A stretch of DNA of 10,994 bases. It comes from Oscillospiraceae bacterium. Lineage in GTDB: Bacteria > Bacillota_A > Clostridia > Oscillospirales > Oscillospiraceae. How positions within the stretch are numbered: the stretch's first letter is position 1; every line of letters begins with the position of its first letter. The DNA lies in NCBI GenBank assembly GCA_017398105.1, contig JAFQHF010000050.1, positions 1 to 10,994 on the forward strand. Reading direction: 5' to 3'. Shown here in pieces: positions 1 through 6,008 of this stretch. The notes beneath the pieces are model-generated. The model was not told where the DNA came from. It did no database searches and was given only the letters and a program-made list of their open reading frames with translations. The position numbers and the translations under genes are program-made.

Positions 1-993
1 GATGAAAGCGGAGATCAGCACGGAAGCCCAGACGATGATGGTGTACATCAGGAAGGGGCTGCCGGCGCCCAGCTTTGCCAGCAGCTGTGCCAGAGCGTCA
101 ATGACACCCATGTTGGAAATACCGCCGATCATCAGGAACAGACCGACCAGCAGGCCCAGGGTCTCCAGGTCAATGGCCTTCAGGGGTCCCATGATGGCAT
201 CCAGGTTCTTCTTCTTTGCGTAGTTGTAGATCAGGCCGATGATCAGCAGAGCGGTGCAGATCAGGCCGTTGGTCTCTGCGGGCATTTCGAAGGGCAGGAA
301 GGAGACAACGATCAGCAGGACGATGGCACCGAACAGCAGAATGGTGGGAACGTAGTCGGTGACCTCGGTCAGCTGGCCGGACTTGGGGATGGCGCCCTTC
401 TCCTTGCGGAAGGTGAAGTAAACGATGCAGGCGGACAGGCAGGCACCCAGCTCAACCATGAAGAACATACCGGGCTTGCCATCGTAGAAAATGAAGTCCA
501 GGAAGCTCATATCCAGAGCGGAGCCCAGCATGATGGCGGTGGTGTCACCGACCAGGGTAGCAGCACCCTGCAGGTTGGAGGAAACGGCGATGGAGATGAT
601 GAAGGGGATGGGGTTGGTCTTCAGCTTCTTGCAGATCTCGATGGCAACGGGAGCGACCATCAGAACGGTGGCCACGTTGTCAACGAAGGCGGAGATAACG
701 CCGGAGAACAGGGACAGGGCAACAGCAGCCCACTGAACATTGGGAACAGCATCCATGATCATGTCGGCCATCCGTTCGGGCATGCGGCTGTCAATGAACA
801 GCTGCACCAGACCCATGGTACCGCCGATCATCAGCAGGACGTTGAAGTCCAGGGCACCGATGATCTGACTGCCGGGCAGCATACCGGTGGCGATGAAGAT
901 CACGCCGGAAGCCAGGGCGATGTAGGGACGGTACTTGCCGAAAGCGATCATCAGCACGTAGGTGGCAGCGAAGAGGATAATTGCAGGTAACAT
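1..993 (-). CDS. SLC13 / ArsB-NhaD family ion permease (C-terminus cut off by window)
   Basis: This is an integral membrane permease of the ion transporter superfamily that includes SLC13, CitMHS, ArsB and NhaD. The first 331 residues are present; full members usually run to about 420-430, so roughly the last quarter lies outside the window. The protein is strongly hydrophobic with many predicted membrane segments. The signature SAFVDN at residues 101-106 is followed by VATVLMVAPVA and, at 139-157, SSNLQGAATLVGDTTAIML. A second ISAFI begins at 328, right at the window edge, as expected for the inverted second half of the fold. The start is the ATG at 993, with AAAGGAAAGG upstream. It lies downstream of the two-component genes but has its own promoter at 1034-1062. 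Codon choice is very biased (Pro almost always CCC, many GCT/GTT/ATC), which suggests high expression. The substrate (dicarboxylate, Na+/H+, arsenite or other) cannot be read from the sequence. Confidence 0.88.
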   Translation of the reverse strand, partial: MLPAIILFAATYVLMIAFGKYRPYIALASGVIFIATGMLPGSQIIGALDFNVLLMIGGTMGLVQLFIDSRMPERMADMIMDAVPNVQWAAVALSLFSGVISAFVDNVATVLMVAPVAIEICKKLKTNPIPFIISIAVSSNLQGAATLVGDTTAIMLGSALDMSFLDFIFYDGKPGMFFMVELGACLSACIVYFTFRKEKGAIPKSGQLTEVTDYVPTILLFGAIVLLIVVSFLPFEMPAETNGLICTALLIIGLIYNYAKKKNLDAIMGPLKAIDLETLGLLVGLFLMIGGISNMGVIDALAQLLAKLGAGSPFLMYTIIVWASVLISAFI

Positions 994-1033
994 TGTAAAT
1001 TTTCCTTTCCTTTGTCAATATTTTACCGAATCT

Positions 1034-1062
1034 ATTATAATTCTTTACAACTCTTTCGTAAA
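1034..1062 (-). promoter_or_regulatory. Promoter of the permease gene
   Basis: Read on the minus strand, a perfect -10 TATAAT (1034-1039) lies 17 bp downstream of a weak -35 TTTACG (1057-1062, four of six consensus bases). The predicted start is about 1027, giving a leader of some 35 nt. The poor -35 and the repeated boxes just upstream fit a promoter that needs an activator. Confidence 0.65.
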
Positions 1063-1069
1063 TATCATA

Positions 1070-1125
1070 ACCGGCTAAGATACAGTAAAGAAAGAATTAA
1101 CGAAAGGTAAAACTAAGGTAAAACT
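1070..1125 (-). promoter_or_regulatory. Probable response-regulator binding region upstream of the permease
   Basis: The plus strand carries ACCGGCTAAGATACAGTAAA (1070-1089), matching 18 of 20 bases of a site in front of the kinase gene (3119-3138). Next to it are two identical 10-mers AGGTAAAACT at 1105-1114 and 1116-1125. GTAAA cores begin at 1085, 1107 and 1118, with a degenerate ATTAA at 1096, so the boxes keep an 11-bp phase. The block begins 8 bp upstream of the -35. OmpR/KdpE-type regulators usually bind direct repeats one helical turn apart, so the regulator at 1324-2028 is the obvious candidate. That link is inferred. Confidence 0.5.
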
Positions 1126-1174
1126 TCGGAAAATGTACAATTAAGGACATCCAAAAAGCAGCAATCCACAAAAC

Positions 1175-1285
1175 GTAGGGGAGGATTTTTAATCCTCCCT
1201 AAGCCTTTCATCTGCGGATAGTTACGGATAAACGATGCCGGTTTCCAGTGGCTCCCTTAAGGGCGGATTGAAAATCCGCCCCTAC
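1175..1285. repeat. Palindromic intergenic repeat, type 1 (single copy)
   Basis: This 111-bp element has inverted ends GTAGGGG (1175-1181) and CCCCTAC (1279-1285). Each end carries a hairpin: GGGAGGATT/AATCCTCCC with a 3-nt loop on the left, and a GGGCGGATT/AATCCGCCC type on the right. The middle is diverged but keeps ATCTGC and ACGGATAAA. It is homologous to the three tandem copies at 6999-7380. No coding capacity is seen, so it is a REP/MITE-like non-autonomous element. Confidence 0.75.
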
Positions 1286-1290
1286 AGAAA

Positions 1291-1316
1291 AGAGGAGGAT
1301 TCCAGAATCCTCCTCT
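1291..1316 (-). terminator. Terminator hairpin of the kinase/regulator operon
   Basis: A perfect 11-bp stem, AGAGGAGGATT (1291-1301) with AATCCTCCTCT (1306-1316), closes a 4-nt loop. It begins 7 nt after the regulator stop codon. On the minus strand it runs into TTTCTG, a short U-tract. The stem resembles the hairpin of the adjacent type 1 repeat, so it may derive from it. Confidence 0.6.
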
Positions 1317-1323
1317 AAAACGT

Positions 1324-2028
1324 TTATTCCTCCAGCATCCGATAGCCCACACCAAGCTCATTGATGAAGTAGCGGTTGTCGCCGGGCTTGATGCCCAGCT
1401 TTTTGCGGATGTTGGCCATGTTTACCTGCAGCTTCTTGATGCTGCCTTCGTCCATGCTGCCCCAGATGCCCCGGATGATGGCGGCGTAGGTCAGCACCTT
1501 GCCCCGGTGCTGGGCCAGCAGGGTCAGAATATTGAATTCCGTCTGGGTCAGCTTGACCTCAGTTTCCCGGACGGTGACGATGCGGCGGGCGCAGTCGATG
1601 GTCAGATCCTCCACCCGGTACAGACCGTCGCCGGTGTCGGAGGAATCACCTGCCAGCATACGGATACGCAGGGCAGCCCGGACGCGGGCCATCAGCTCCG
1701 CAGTGCCGAAGGGCTTGGTCACATAGTCGTTGGCGCCCAGATCCAGGGCAGCCACCTTGTCCCCTTCCAGCGTCCGGGCGGACAGCACCAGAATGGGAAC
1801 ACTGCTGTTTTTGCGGATCACCTGGATCAGATCCAGACCATCCCCATCCGGCAGACCCAGATCCAGAATCACCAGATCCGGCATATGGGAAGCGAACATC
1901 ATGTTGCCCTGCTGGCAGGTCGCCGCCGTGAGCACCTGATAACCGCCGGTTTCCAGAATGGTTTCCATGAAGGATCGGATGTTGTTTTCATCTTCCACCA
2001 CAAGAATTTTGTATTTGTTATTACTCAT
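1324..2028 (-). CDS. KdpE/OmpR-family response regulator
   Basis: This 234-residue DNA-binding response regulator has an N-terminal receiver domain (about 5-120). The acidic pair E12/D13, phosphoacceptor D56 in VILDLGLPDGDG, S83 in LVLSAR and K105 in YVTKPFG are all present. A C-terminal OmpR/PhoB winged helix (about 135-232) ends in VGYRMLE. The real start is the ATG at 2028: the receiver begins immediately, GGAGG lies 8 nt upstream, and the longer reading frame reaching 2175 would run through the kinase gene. It overlaps the kinase stop codon by 8 bp in an ATGAGTAA arrangement, implying translational coupling. The nearest named family is KdpE, but no kdpFABC pump is visible, so its targets are open. 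Shared sites near 1070 and 3119 suggest it controls the permease and its own operon. Confidence 0.93.
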   Translation of the reverse strand: MSNNKYKILVVEDENNIRSFMETILETGGYQVLTAATCQQGNMMFASHMPDLVILDLGLPDGDGLDLIQVIRKNSSVPILVLSARTLEGDKVAALDLGANDYVTKPFGTAELMARVRAALRIRMLAGDSSDTGDGLYRVEDLTIDCARRIVTVRETEVKLTQTEFNILTLLAQHRGKVLTYAAIIRGIWGSMDEGSIKKLQVNMANIRKKLGIKPGDNRYFINELGVGYRMLEE

Positions 2029-3079
2029 AGGTATCCTCCATTTCCAGACAGAAGGTAAACGTGGCACCTCCTTCCGGATTGTTTTTTGCAAAAAGCTCAC
2101 TGCCGTGGGCTTTGATAATGGCAGCGCAGACGCTGAGACCGATGCCCATATTGTGCCGGTTTCCGTCGCCCACATAGCTGTCCCGCTCCAGATAGCCGGT
2201 GAACAGATCCTTCAGCCGGTCGGCGGGAATGCCGCAGCCGTCGTCGGTGACGGAAAAGCGGGCCAGATTTCCCTGACACTTCACCTCCAGAATCAGATGG
2301 GTCATGCCCTGGGCATGTACGACGGCGTTTTCCAGAATGTTCAGCAAAACCTGCTCAATGAGCATGATATCCATGGGAATGGAGATAAAATCCTCGGGAA
2401 TCCGCACATCAACCGATTGATCGGGACAGCGCTTGCGGAATTTCATCAGCACATCGTCGATCAGCTCTTCCAGCACGGCCGGAGTTTTGCTGATCTGAAC
2501 GCGCCCTCCATCAATGCGGGTGACGGACAGAAGATTTTCCACCATCCGGATCAGCCAGCGGGCATCCTCCCGAACCTCGCTCAGGAGCTTCAGCTTCTGA
2601 TCCCGGGTCAGGATATCGTAATTGTCGATGACGGTGGTAGTGGAACCGTTGATAGAGGTCAGGGGGGTTCTCAGATCATGGGAGACAGCCCGCAGCAGAT
2701 TGGCCCGCATCCGTTCCAGCTCGATTTCCGCCTTGATCTTTTCCTGGATCTTGATCTTGATGGTCAGGGTGCAGGTGGCGATGGCCACGATCAGGATCAC
2801 TACCGCTGCGAAAACGCACTCCGGAGAGATCAGGTCAATGGCAAAATAGGGGTAGGTAAAGGCGTAGTTGATGGCCAGCACACTGACCAGGGAAGCGGAA
2901 ATGCCCCAGAAATAGCCCTGGGTCTTCAGAGAAATCAAAAATACTGCCAGCACGAAAATCATGGGCACCAGGGTGCGGCTGTGGTATACATTCTGAACCA
3001 GAAGATTCAGAATATAGGTGAACAGCAGCGTGACCACAGTGAACAGGGCATCCTTTGGGGTAAGCTTCTCTCGTTTCAT
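2021..3079 (-). CDS. Compact KdpD-like sensor histidine kinase (DUF4118)
   Basis: This 352-residue membrane histidine kinase opens with four hydrophobic segments (about 12-30, 37-51, 58-74, 88-107), including HSRTLVPMIFVLAVFLISL and INYAFTYPYFAIDL, which look like the DUF4118 membrane domain of KdpD. A short linker leads to the H-box AVSHDLRTPLTSI (phosphoacceptor H134). The N-box LLNILENAVVHA (N247, N251), G1 box TDDGCGIP (279-285) and G2 box MGIGLSV (311-317) follow. It lacks the KdpD and universal-stress-protein domains that make E. coli KdpD about 890 residues, so the input is probably sensed in or near the membrane. The ATG at 3079 has AGAGGAG 6 nt upstream. It is the first gene of a two-gene operon with the regulator at 1324-2028. 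The signal (K+, osmotic or envelope state) is unknown. Confidence 0.92.
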   Translation of the reverse strand: MKREKLTPKDALFTVVTLLFTYILNLLVQNVYHSRTLVPMIFVLAVFLISLKTQGYFWGISASLVSVLAINYAFTYPYFAIDLISPECVFAAVVILIVAIATCTLTIKIKIQEKIKAEIELERMRANLLRAVSHDLRTPLTSINGSTTTVIDNYDILTRDQKLKLLSEVREDARWLIRMVENLLSVTRIDGGRVQISKTPAVLEELIDDVLMKFRKRCPDQSVDVRIPEDFISIPMDIMLIEQVLLNILENAVVHAQGMTHLILEVKCQGNLARFSVTDDGCGIPADRLKDLFTGYLERDSYVGDGNRHNMGIGLSVCAAIIKAHGSELFAKNNPEGGATFTFCLEMEDTYE

Positions 3080-3105
3080 GACAGACTCCTCTTTATAATA
3101 TTGAA

Positions 3106-3114
3106 ATTATACCA
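3106..3114 (-). promoter_or_regulatory. Extended -10 promoter (P1) of the kinase/regulator operon
   Basis: On the minus strand TGG directly precedes TATAAT (3106-3111), giving the extended -10 form TGNTATAAT. No recognisable -35 exists at the right distance, where the inverted repeat 3117-3137 lies instead. The leader would be only about 20 nt. The layout suits regulation by a protein bound to the repeat. Confidence 0.5.
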
Positions 3115-3116
3115 GA

Positions 3117-3138
3117 TTACCGGCTAAGATTCGGTAAA
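3117..3138 (-). promoter_or_regulatory. Inverted-repeat operator at the kinase promoter
   Basis: TTACCG (3117-3122) and CGGTAA (3132-3137) form an inverted repeat with a 9-bp spacer. It contains the motif ACCGGCTAAGATNCRGTAAA shared with the permease upstream region (1070-1089). The 13-mer TTTTACCGAATCT at its edge (3127-3139, minus strand) recurs exactly at 1021-1033 on the plus strand. Autoregulation by the encoded response regulator is the likeliest role. Confidence 0.5.
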
Positions 3139-3157
3139 ATTGTGGCTGGTATTATAT

Positions 3158-3186
3158 AATATAGATTCTTTTTTACTGGCTGTAAA
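3158..3186 (-). promoter_or_regulatory. Second promoter (P2) of the kinase/regulator operon
   Basis: On the minus strand TTTACA (3181-3186) and TATATT (3158-3163) are separated by 17 bp, each matching five of six consensus bases. Transcripts would start near 3150, so the inverted repeat 3117-3137 would lie just inside the transcribed region. P2 starts just after the terminator U-tract of the upstream dehydrogenase gene. Confidence 0.5.
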
Positions 3187-3197
3187 GGAGAAAGAAA

Positions 3198-3311
3198 AAA
3201 CCGCCCCCTTCGGGCAATGTCATTAAAATAAAAACCCTGTAGAGCGGGGTCGTAACCCCGCCCTACAGTTGTTCGGATTATCTTAATGGCATTGCCCTTT
3301 CGGGGCGGTTT
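3198..3311 (-). terminator. Very long nested-hairpin terminator of the dehydrogenase gene
   Basis: Arms 3198-3226 and 3283-3311 pair over 29 bases, apart from a 4-base internal mismatch block and one single mismatch (AAACCGCCCC and GGGCAATG are matched by complements on the other side). On the minus strand the stem runs directly into TTTTTTCTTTCT, a good U-tract. It begins 11 nt after the dehydrogenase stop. The 56-bp loop holds a separate hairpin (3237-3268). Confidence 0.7.
3237..3268. repeat. GTAGGG-type palindrome inside the terminator loop
   Basis: CTGTAGAGCGGGGT (3237-3250) and ACCCCGCCCTACAG (3255-3268) pair with one mismatch around CGTA. The CTGTAG/CTACAG ends and GCGGGGT core are those of the intergenic palindromes at 4098-4233 and 10847-10872. 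It looks like a short member of that family that landed in the terminator loop. Confidence 0.6.
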
Positions 3312-3322
3312 CGGGAATGGTT

Positions 3323-4069
3323 TCAGGTTCGTGCCATGCCGTCCACGCTGAGAACCACGCCGGTGATGTAGCTGGCTTCGTCGGAGGCCAGGAACACGAA
3401 GGCATTGGCGATGTCCTCGGGCTGACCCAGGCGGCGCAGAGGAATCTGGCGGATCATGGGCTCGATGATCTCTTTGGGAACGGCCTTCATCATGTCGGTC
3501 TCGGTGATGCCGGGGGCCACGGCGTTGACACGGATGCCCTTGGGGCCCAGCTCCCGGGCCAGGGATACAGTCAGTCCGTTGACGGCGAATTTGGAAGCGG
3601 GATAGGCAATGCCGCTGGGCTGGCCGTAGATGCTGACCATGGAAGAGGTGGACAGGATCACGCCCTGACCTCTGGCAACCATGCATTCGCTGGCTGCCCG
3701 GGTGGCGTTGAACACGCCCTTCACATTCAGGTCCATTACCTTGTCAAAGGCTTCCTCGGTGTACTCGGTGAAGGGGGTGCTTTCGGATACACCGGCGTTG
3801 TTTACCAGAATGTCGATGCATCCGTAGGTGGCAGAGACGGTCTTGAAGATGCTGCGAACGTCAGCCAGGCTGCTCAGATCGGGACTGATGCCGGCCACAG
3901 TGGAATTGGGGAATTTTTCCTTCAGGGAGGCCACGGCCTTATCGGCGCTGGCCTTGCTGGAGCCTGCCACGATGACGGTGGCGCCCTCTCTCAAAAATGC
4001 CTCAGCGGTGGCATATCCAATGCCCCGGGTACCGCCGGTAATGACTGCAACTTTATCCTTTAATCTCAT
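3323..4069 (-). CDS. Short-chain dehydrogenase/reductase (FabG/BaiA-like)
   Basis: This 248-residue cytosolic NAD(P)-dependent oxidoreductase of the classical SDR family has usual length and a complete fold. The dinucleotide motif TGGTRGIG is at residues 11-18, NNAG at 90-93, and catalytic N115, S143, Y156 and K160 (in YPASK) are all present, followed by the PG motif in VNAVAPG. No acidic residue follows the second strand (AGSSKA, 35-40), so NADP(H) use is possible. It could be annotated as 3-oxoacyl-ACP reductase, but no fatty-acid genes are nearby. PDLSS (63-67) and the C-terminus SVDGMART resemble, from memory, the bile-acid 3-alpha-hydroxysteroid dehydrogenase BaiA, so a steroid or other alcohol substrate is an alternative. 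The ATG at 4069 has TAAGGAGGAA 6 nt upstream. No convincing promoter was found in 4070-4245. Confidence 0.9.
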   Translation of the reverse strand: MRLKDKVAVITGGTRGIGYATAEAFLREGATVIVAGSSKASADKAVASLKEKFPNSTVAGISPDLSSLADVRSIFKTVSATYGCIDILVNNAGVSESTPFTEYTEEAFDKVMDLNVKGVFNATRAASECMVARGQGVILSTSSMVSIYGQPSGIAYPASKFAVNGLTVSLARELGPKGIRVNAVAPGITETDMMKAVPKEIIEPMIRQIPLRRLGQPEDIANAFVFLASDEASYITGVVLSVDGMART

Positions 4070-4097
4070 AGATGGTTCCTCCTTATACTCATTTTTT

Positions 4098-4233
4098 GTA
4101 GGGCGGGGTCATGACCCCGCCGATCAGGTTGTGAAATCACCCCGGTAAAAACAACGCAAACGGTATCGAGTGCAAAGATTTCAAGCACGGCAGATATCGG
4201 TGGCGGGTCGGCGGGGTCATGACCCCGCCCTAC
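4098..4233. repeat. 136-bp palindromic element with perfect 26-bp inverted ends (type 2)
   Basis: The sequence 4098-4123 is repeated exactly in inverse at 4208-4233, with an 84-bp centre. Each arm starts GTAGGG at the outside and contains the 20-bp perfect palindrome GGCGGGGTCATGACCCCGCC (4102-4121 and 4210-4229). It fills most of the gap between the reductase stop (4246) and the dehydrogenase ribosome binding site. No reading frame of note lies inside. It is a REP-doublet or MITE-like element and could also act as a bidirectional hairpin at the end of the reductase transcript, though no U-tract follows. Confidence 0.75.
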
Positions 4234-4245
4234 GGGGGAAACGGG

Positions 4246-5859
4246 TTATTTCAGCAGTTCCATCAGCTGGTATACATTCTTCTTGCCGAAGGTGACGGTT
4301 TTTCCGTCGTCGATGACCAGGCAGGGGACGCTCATCACATTATATGCGTCCCGGAGCTTGGGGAAGTGGTTCAGGTCATAGACCTCTGCGGTAATGTTTT
4401 CGTTTTCCGCCGCGATCCGCTGGGCAGCCAGCACCAGATCCGGGCACATGGTGCAGCTTAAGGACACCAGCACCTTCATATCATGCCTGGGCAGCTTTGC
4501 AATGTCGGCTTTCAGCCCGGCATCCAGGGGCTGGCCGGGGCCCGCTGCGTTGTACAGGCCCAGAACGAAGGAGGTGAACTCATGTCCGCCGGGAACTCCG
4601 TGGAAGGCAAGGCCCGTTTCGGTTCCGTCGGCCCGGCATACCGTTACACAGGGAGCCTCTTCCCCGCCCTGCCGGATATCCACCGTCAGCTTGTGGGTCA
4701 GGCCTGCCAGCTCCTCCATGTAGGCCTGCAGCTCCCGGGAGACTTCCCGCTCATCCAGGGAAAGCTTCAGCACCAGAGGGTTTTCCATCCGGGAGAAGAC
4801 CGTATTCAGCTGGGAGAGCATGGCAGCGTCAAAGAGGCTGCTGCTTTCGGAAGCCGGAACAGGCGCGGGGGCTTCTTCCTTCTTTGCTTCCGGTTCCGGT
4901 ATGGCCGGATGCAGGCCGGTCTTTTCATGGAGCTTTGCTGCGTACTTTTCCAGTTCCGTGGCAGCGATGGCACCGTCGGCCACGGCGGTGACCACCTGGC
5001 GCAGGTTTTTCACGCACACATCGCCTGCGGCGTACAGTCCGTCAATGTTTGTCTTCATATTGCGGTCGGTCACCACATAGCCCTGTTCGTTCAGTTCCGC
5101 AAGACCCTTCGCCAGGCTGGTAGCCGGACTGTAGCCCGCGAAGACGAAGACACCGATGTTCTGCCCTGCCGGGTCGCGGTATTCGCTTACCTGCCCGGTC
5201 TTATTGTTCCGGTAACGGATGGCCTTCAGGGAGCTGTCGCCGGAGACCTCCTCCACCTCCGTGTTGGTCAGCACAGTGATTTTGGGATGGTTTCTTGCGG
5301 CGTCTGCTGCGGATCTGGCACAGGAGAAGTCATCCCTGCGGATCAGAATGGTCACATGCCGGGCGTACTTGGTCAAAAACACCGCTTCCTCCGCGGCTGC
5401 GAAGCCGCCGCCCACCACAAAGACCTCCTTACCGGTGAAAAACTCACCGTCGCAGGTGGCGCAGTAGGCAACGCCCCGGCCCCGGAAGTCGGCTTCGCCT
5501 TTGAAGCCCACCATTCTGGGATGAGCGCCGGTGGCCAGCAGCACGCCGAAAGCTTTCAGTTCGCCCCGGGCAGTCTGTACGGTTTTGATATCCCCGGACA
5601 GCTCCAGGTTTTCCACTTCGGTTACCATAAATTCCGCGCCGAAGGATTCCGCCTGAGCGCGCATGGTCTCGGTCAGCTCTTTTCCGGAGGTTTTGAAGAC
5701 ACCGGGATAATTCACCACCTCATGGGTAATGGTGATCTGCCCGCCAAAATTTTCCTTCTCCACCACCAGAGTCCGATATTTGGCTCTTGCCAGATAAATG
5801 GCAGCCGTCAGCCCCGCCGGCCCGCCGCCGATGATGATCACATCGTAGAGGTTATTCAT
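4246..5859 (-). CDS. AhpF-like reductase with reversed domain order (thioredoxin reductase core + C-terminal AhpF-type double thioredoxin fold)
   Basis: This 537-residue flavoprotein probably passes electrons from NAD(P)H through FAD and two disulfides to peroxiredoxin. Residues 1-310 are a thioredoxin reductase: FAD motif GGGPAGL (11-17), redox CATC (C133, C136), NAD(P)H motif GGGFAAAEEA (150-159), and GLYAAGD (274-280). A Pro/Ala/Glu linker (about 311-341) follows. Residues 342-537 match the N-terminal double thioredoxin fold of E. coli AhpF: LFDAAMLSQL, GHEFTSFVLGL, SLSCTMCPD with active C469/C472, and cis-Pro P512 in MSVPC. In AhpF this module comes first, so here the order is swapped at similar total length (E. 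coli AhpF is 521). AAAGGAG lies 8 nt before the ATG. The ahpC-type gene directly upstream is the natural partner. It could be named trxB or ahpF; the symbol is left blank because of the rearrangement. Confidence 0.92.
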   Translation of the reverse strand: MNNLYDVIIIGGGPAGLTAAIYLARAKYRTLVVEKENFGGQITITHEVVNYPGVFKTSGKELTETMRAQAESFGAEFMVTEVENLELSGDIKTVQTARGELKAFGVLLATGAHPRMVGFKGEADFRGRGVAYCATCDGEFFTGKEVFVVGGGFAAAEEAVFLTKYARHVTILIRRDDFSCARSAADAARNHPKITVLTNTEVEEVSGDSSLKAIRYRNNKTGQVSEYRDPAGQNIGVFVFAGYSPATSLAKGLAELNEQGYVVTDRNMKTNIDGLYAAGDVCVKNLRQVVTAVADGAIAATELEKYAAKLHEKTGLHPAIPEPEAKKEEAPAPVPASESSSLFDAAMLSQLNTVFSRMENPLVLKLSLDEREVSRELQAYMEELAGLTHKLTVDIRQGGEEAPCVTVCRADGTETGLAFHGVPGGHEFTSFVLGLYNAAGPGQPLDAGLKADIAKLPRHDMKVLVSLSCTMCPDLVLAAQRIAAENENITAEVYDLNHFPKLRDAYNVMSVPCLVIDDGKTVTFGKKNVYQLMELLK

Positions 5860-5880
5860 AAGGATTTCTCCTTTCTTGAA

Positions 5881-5966
5881 ATGCGAAATGATAAATGCTA
5901 AGTGCTAAATGAATGAAAAATGATCTCTTTCCCGTAATTTAGCATTTAGAATTTAGCATTTTGCAT
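5881..5966. repeat. AT-rich 30-bp imperfect inverted repeat
   Basis: Arms 5881-5910 and 5937-5966 are inverted copies with 26 of 30 positions matching, built on reiterated TTTAGCATTT units, around a 26-bp centre. They lie between the AhpC and reductase genes, just upstream of the reductase ribosome binding site. The RNA would form a long AU-rich hairpin. It may be a small mobile-element remnant or an mRNA stability or attenuation structure. Confidence 0.6.
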
Positions 5967-5969
5967 TCG

Positions 5970-5997
5970 CTGCGGTACCGGTTTCCCGGTACCGCAG
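5970..5997 (-). terminator. Strong hairpin downstream of the peroxiredoxin gene
   Basis: A perfect 12-bp stem CTGCGGTACCGG/CCGGTACCGCAG closes a 4-nt loop (5982-5985), 11 nt beyond the ahpC stop codon. No U-tract follows on the minus strand (CGAATGCAA comes next), so it may cause partial termination or protect the ahpC mRNA 3' end, letting ahpC be expressed above the reductase. Confidence 0.45.
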
Positions 5998-6008
5998 AGG
6001 CGTACTGC

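Noticed and set aside
1175..1316. CRISPR array suggested by repeated hairpins
   Set aside because: Units are 112 or 135 bp with two internal palindromes and nearly identical linkers; there are no 25-40 bp repeats with unique spacers and no cas genes.
2029..2175. Upstream extension of the response regulator
   Set aside because: It would read through the kinase C-terminus in another frame. The ATG at 2028 has a good ribosome binding site and the receiver domain starts there.
1958..3127. 389-codon plus-strand open frame
   Set aside because: It is antisense to the kinase and part of the regulator, with no recognisable motifs.
3996..4240. tRNA or small RNA gene in the gap between reductase and dehydrogenase
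   Set aside because: The structure there is explained by the palindromic element; no cloverleaf or tRNA consensus (GGTTCRANNCC) was found.
4483..5901. 472-codon plus-strand open frame
   Set aside because: It is antisense to the AhpF-like reductase, with no domain and no ribosome binding site.
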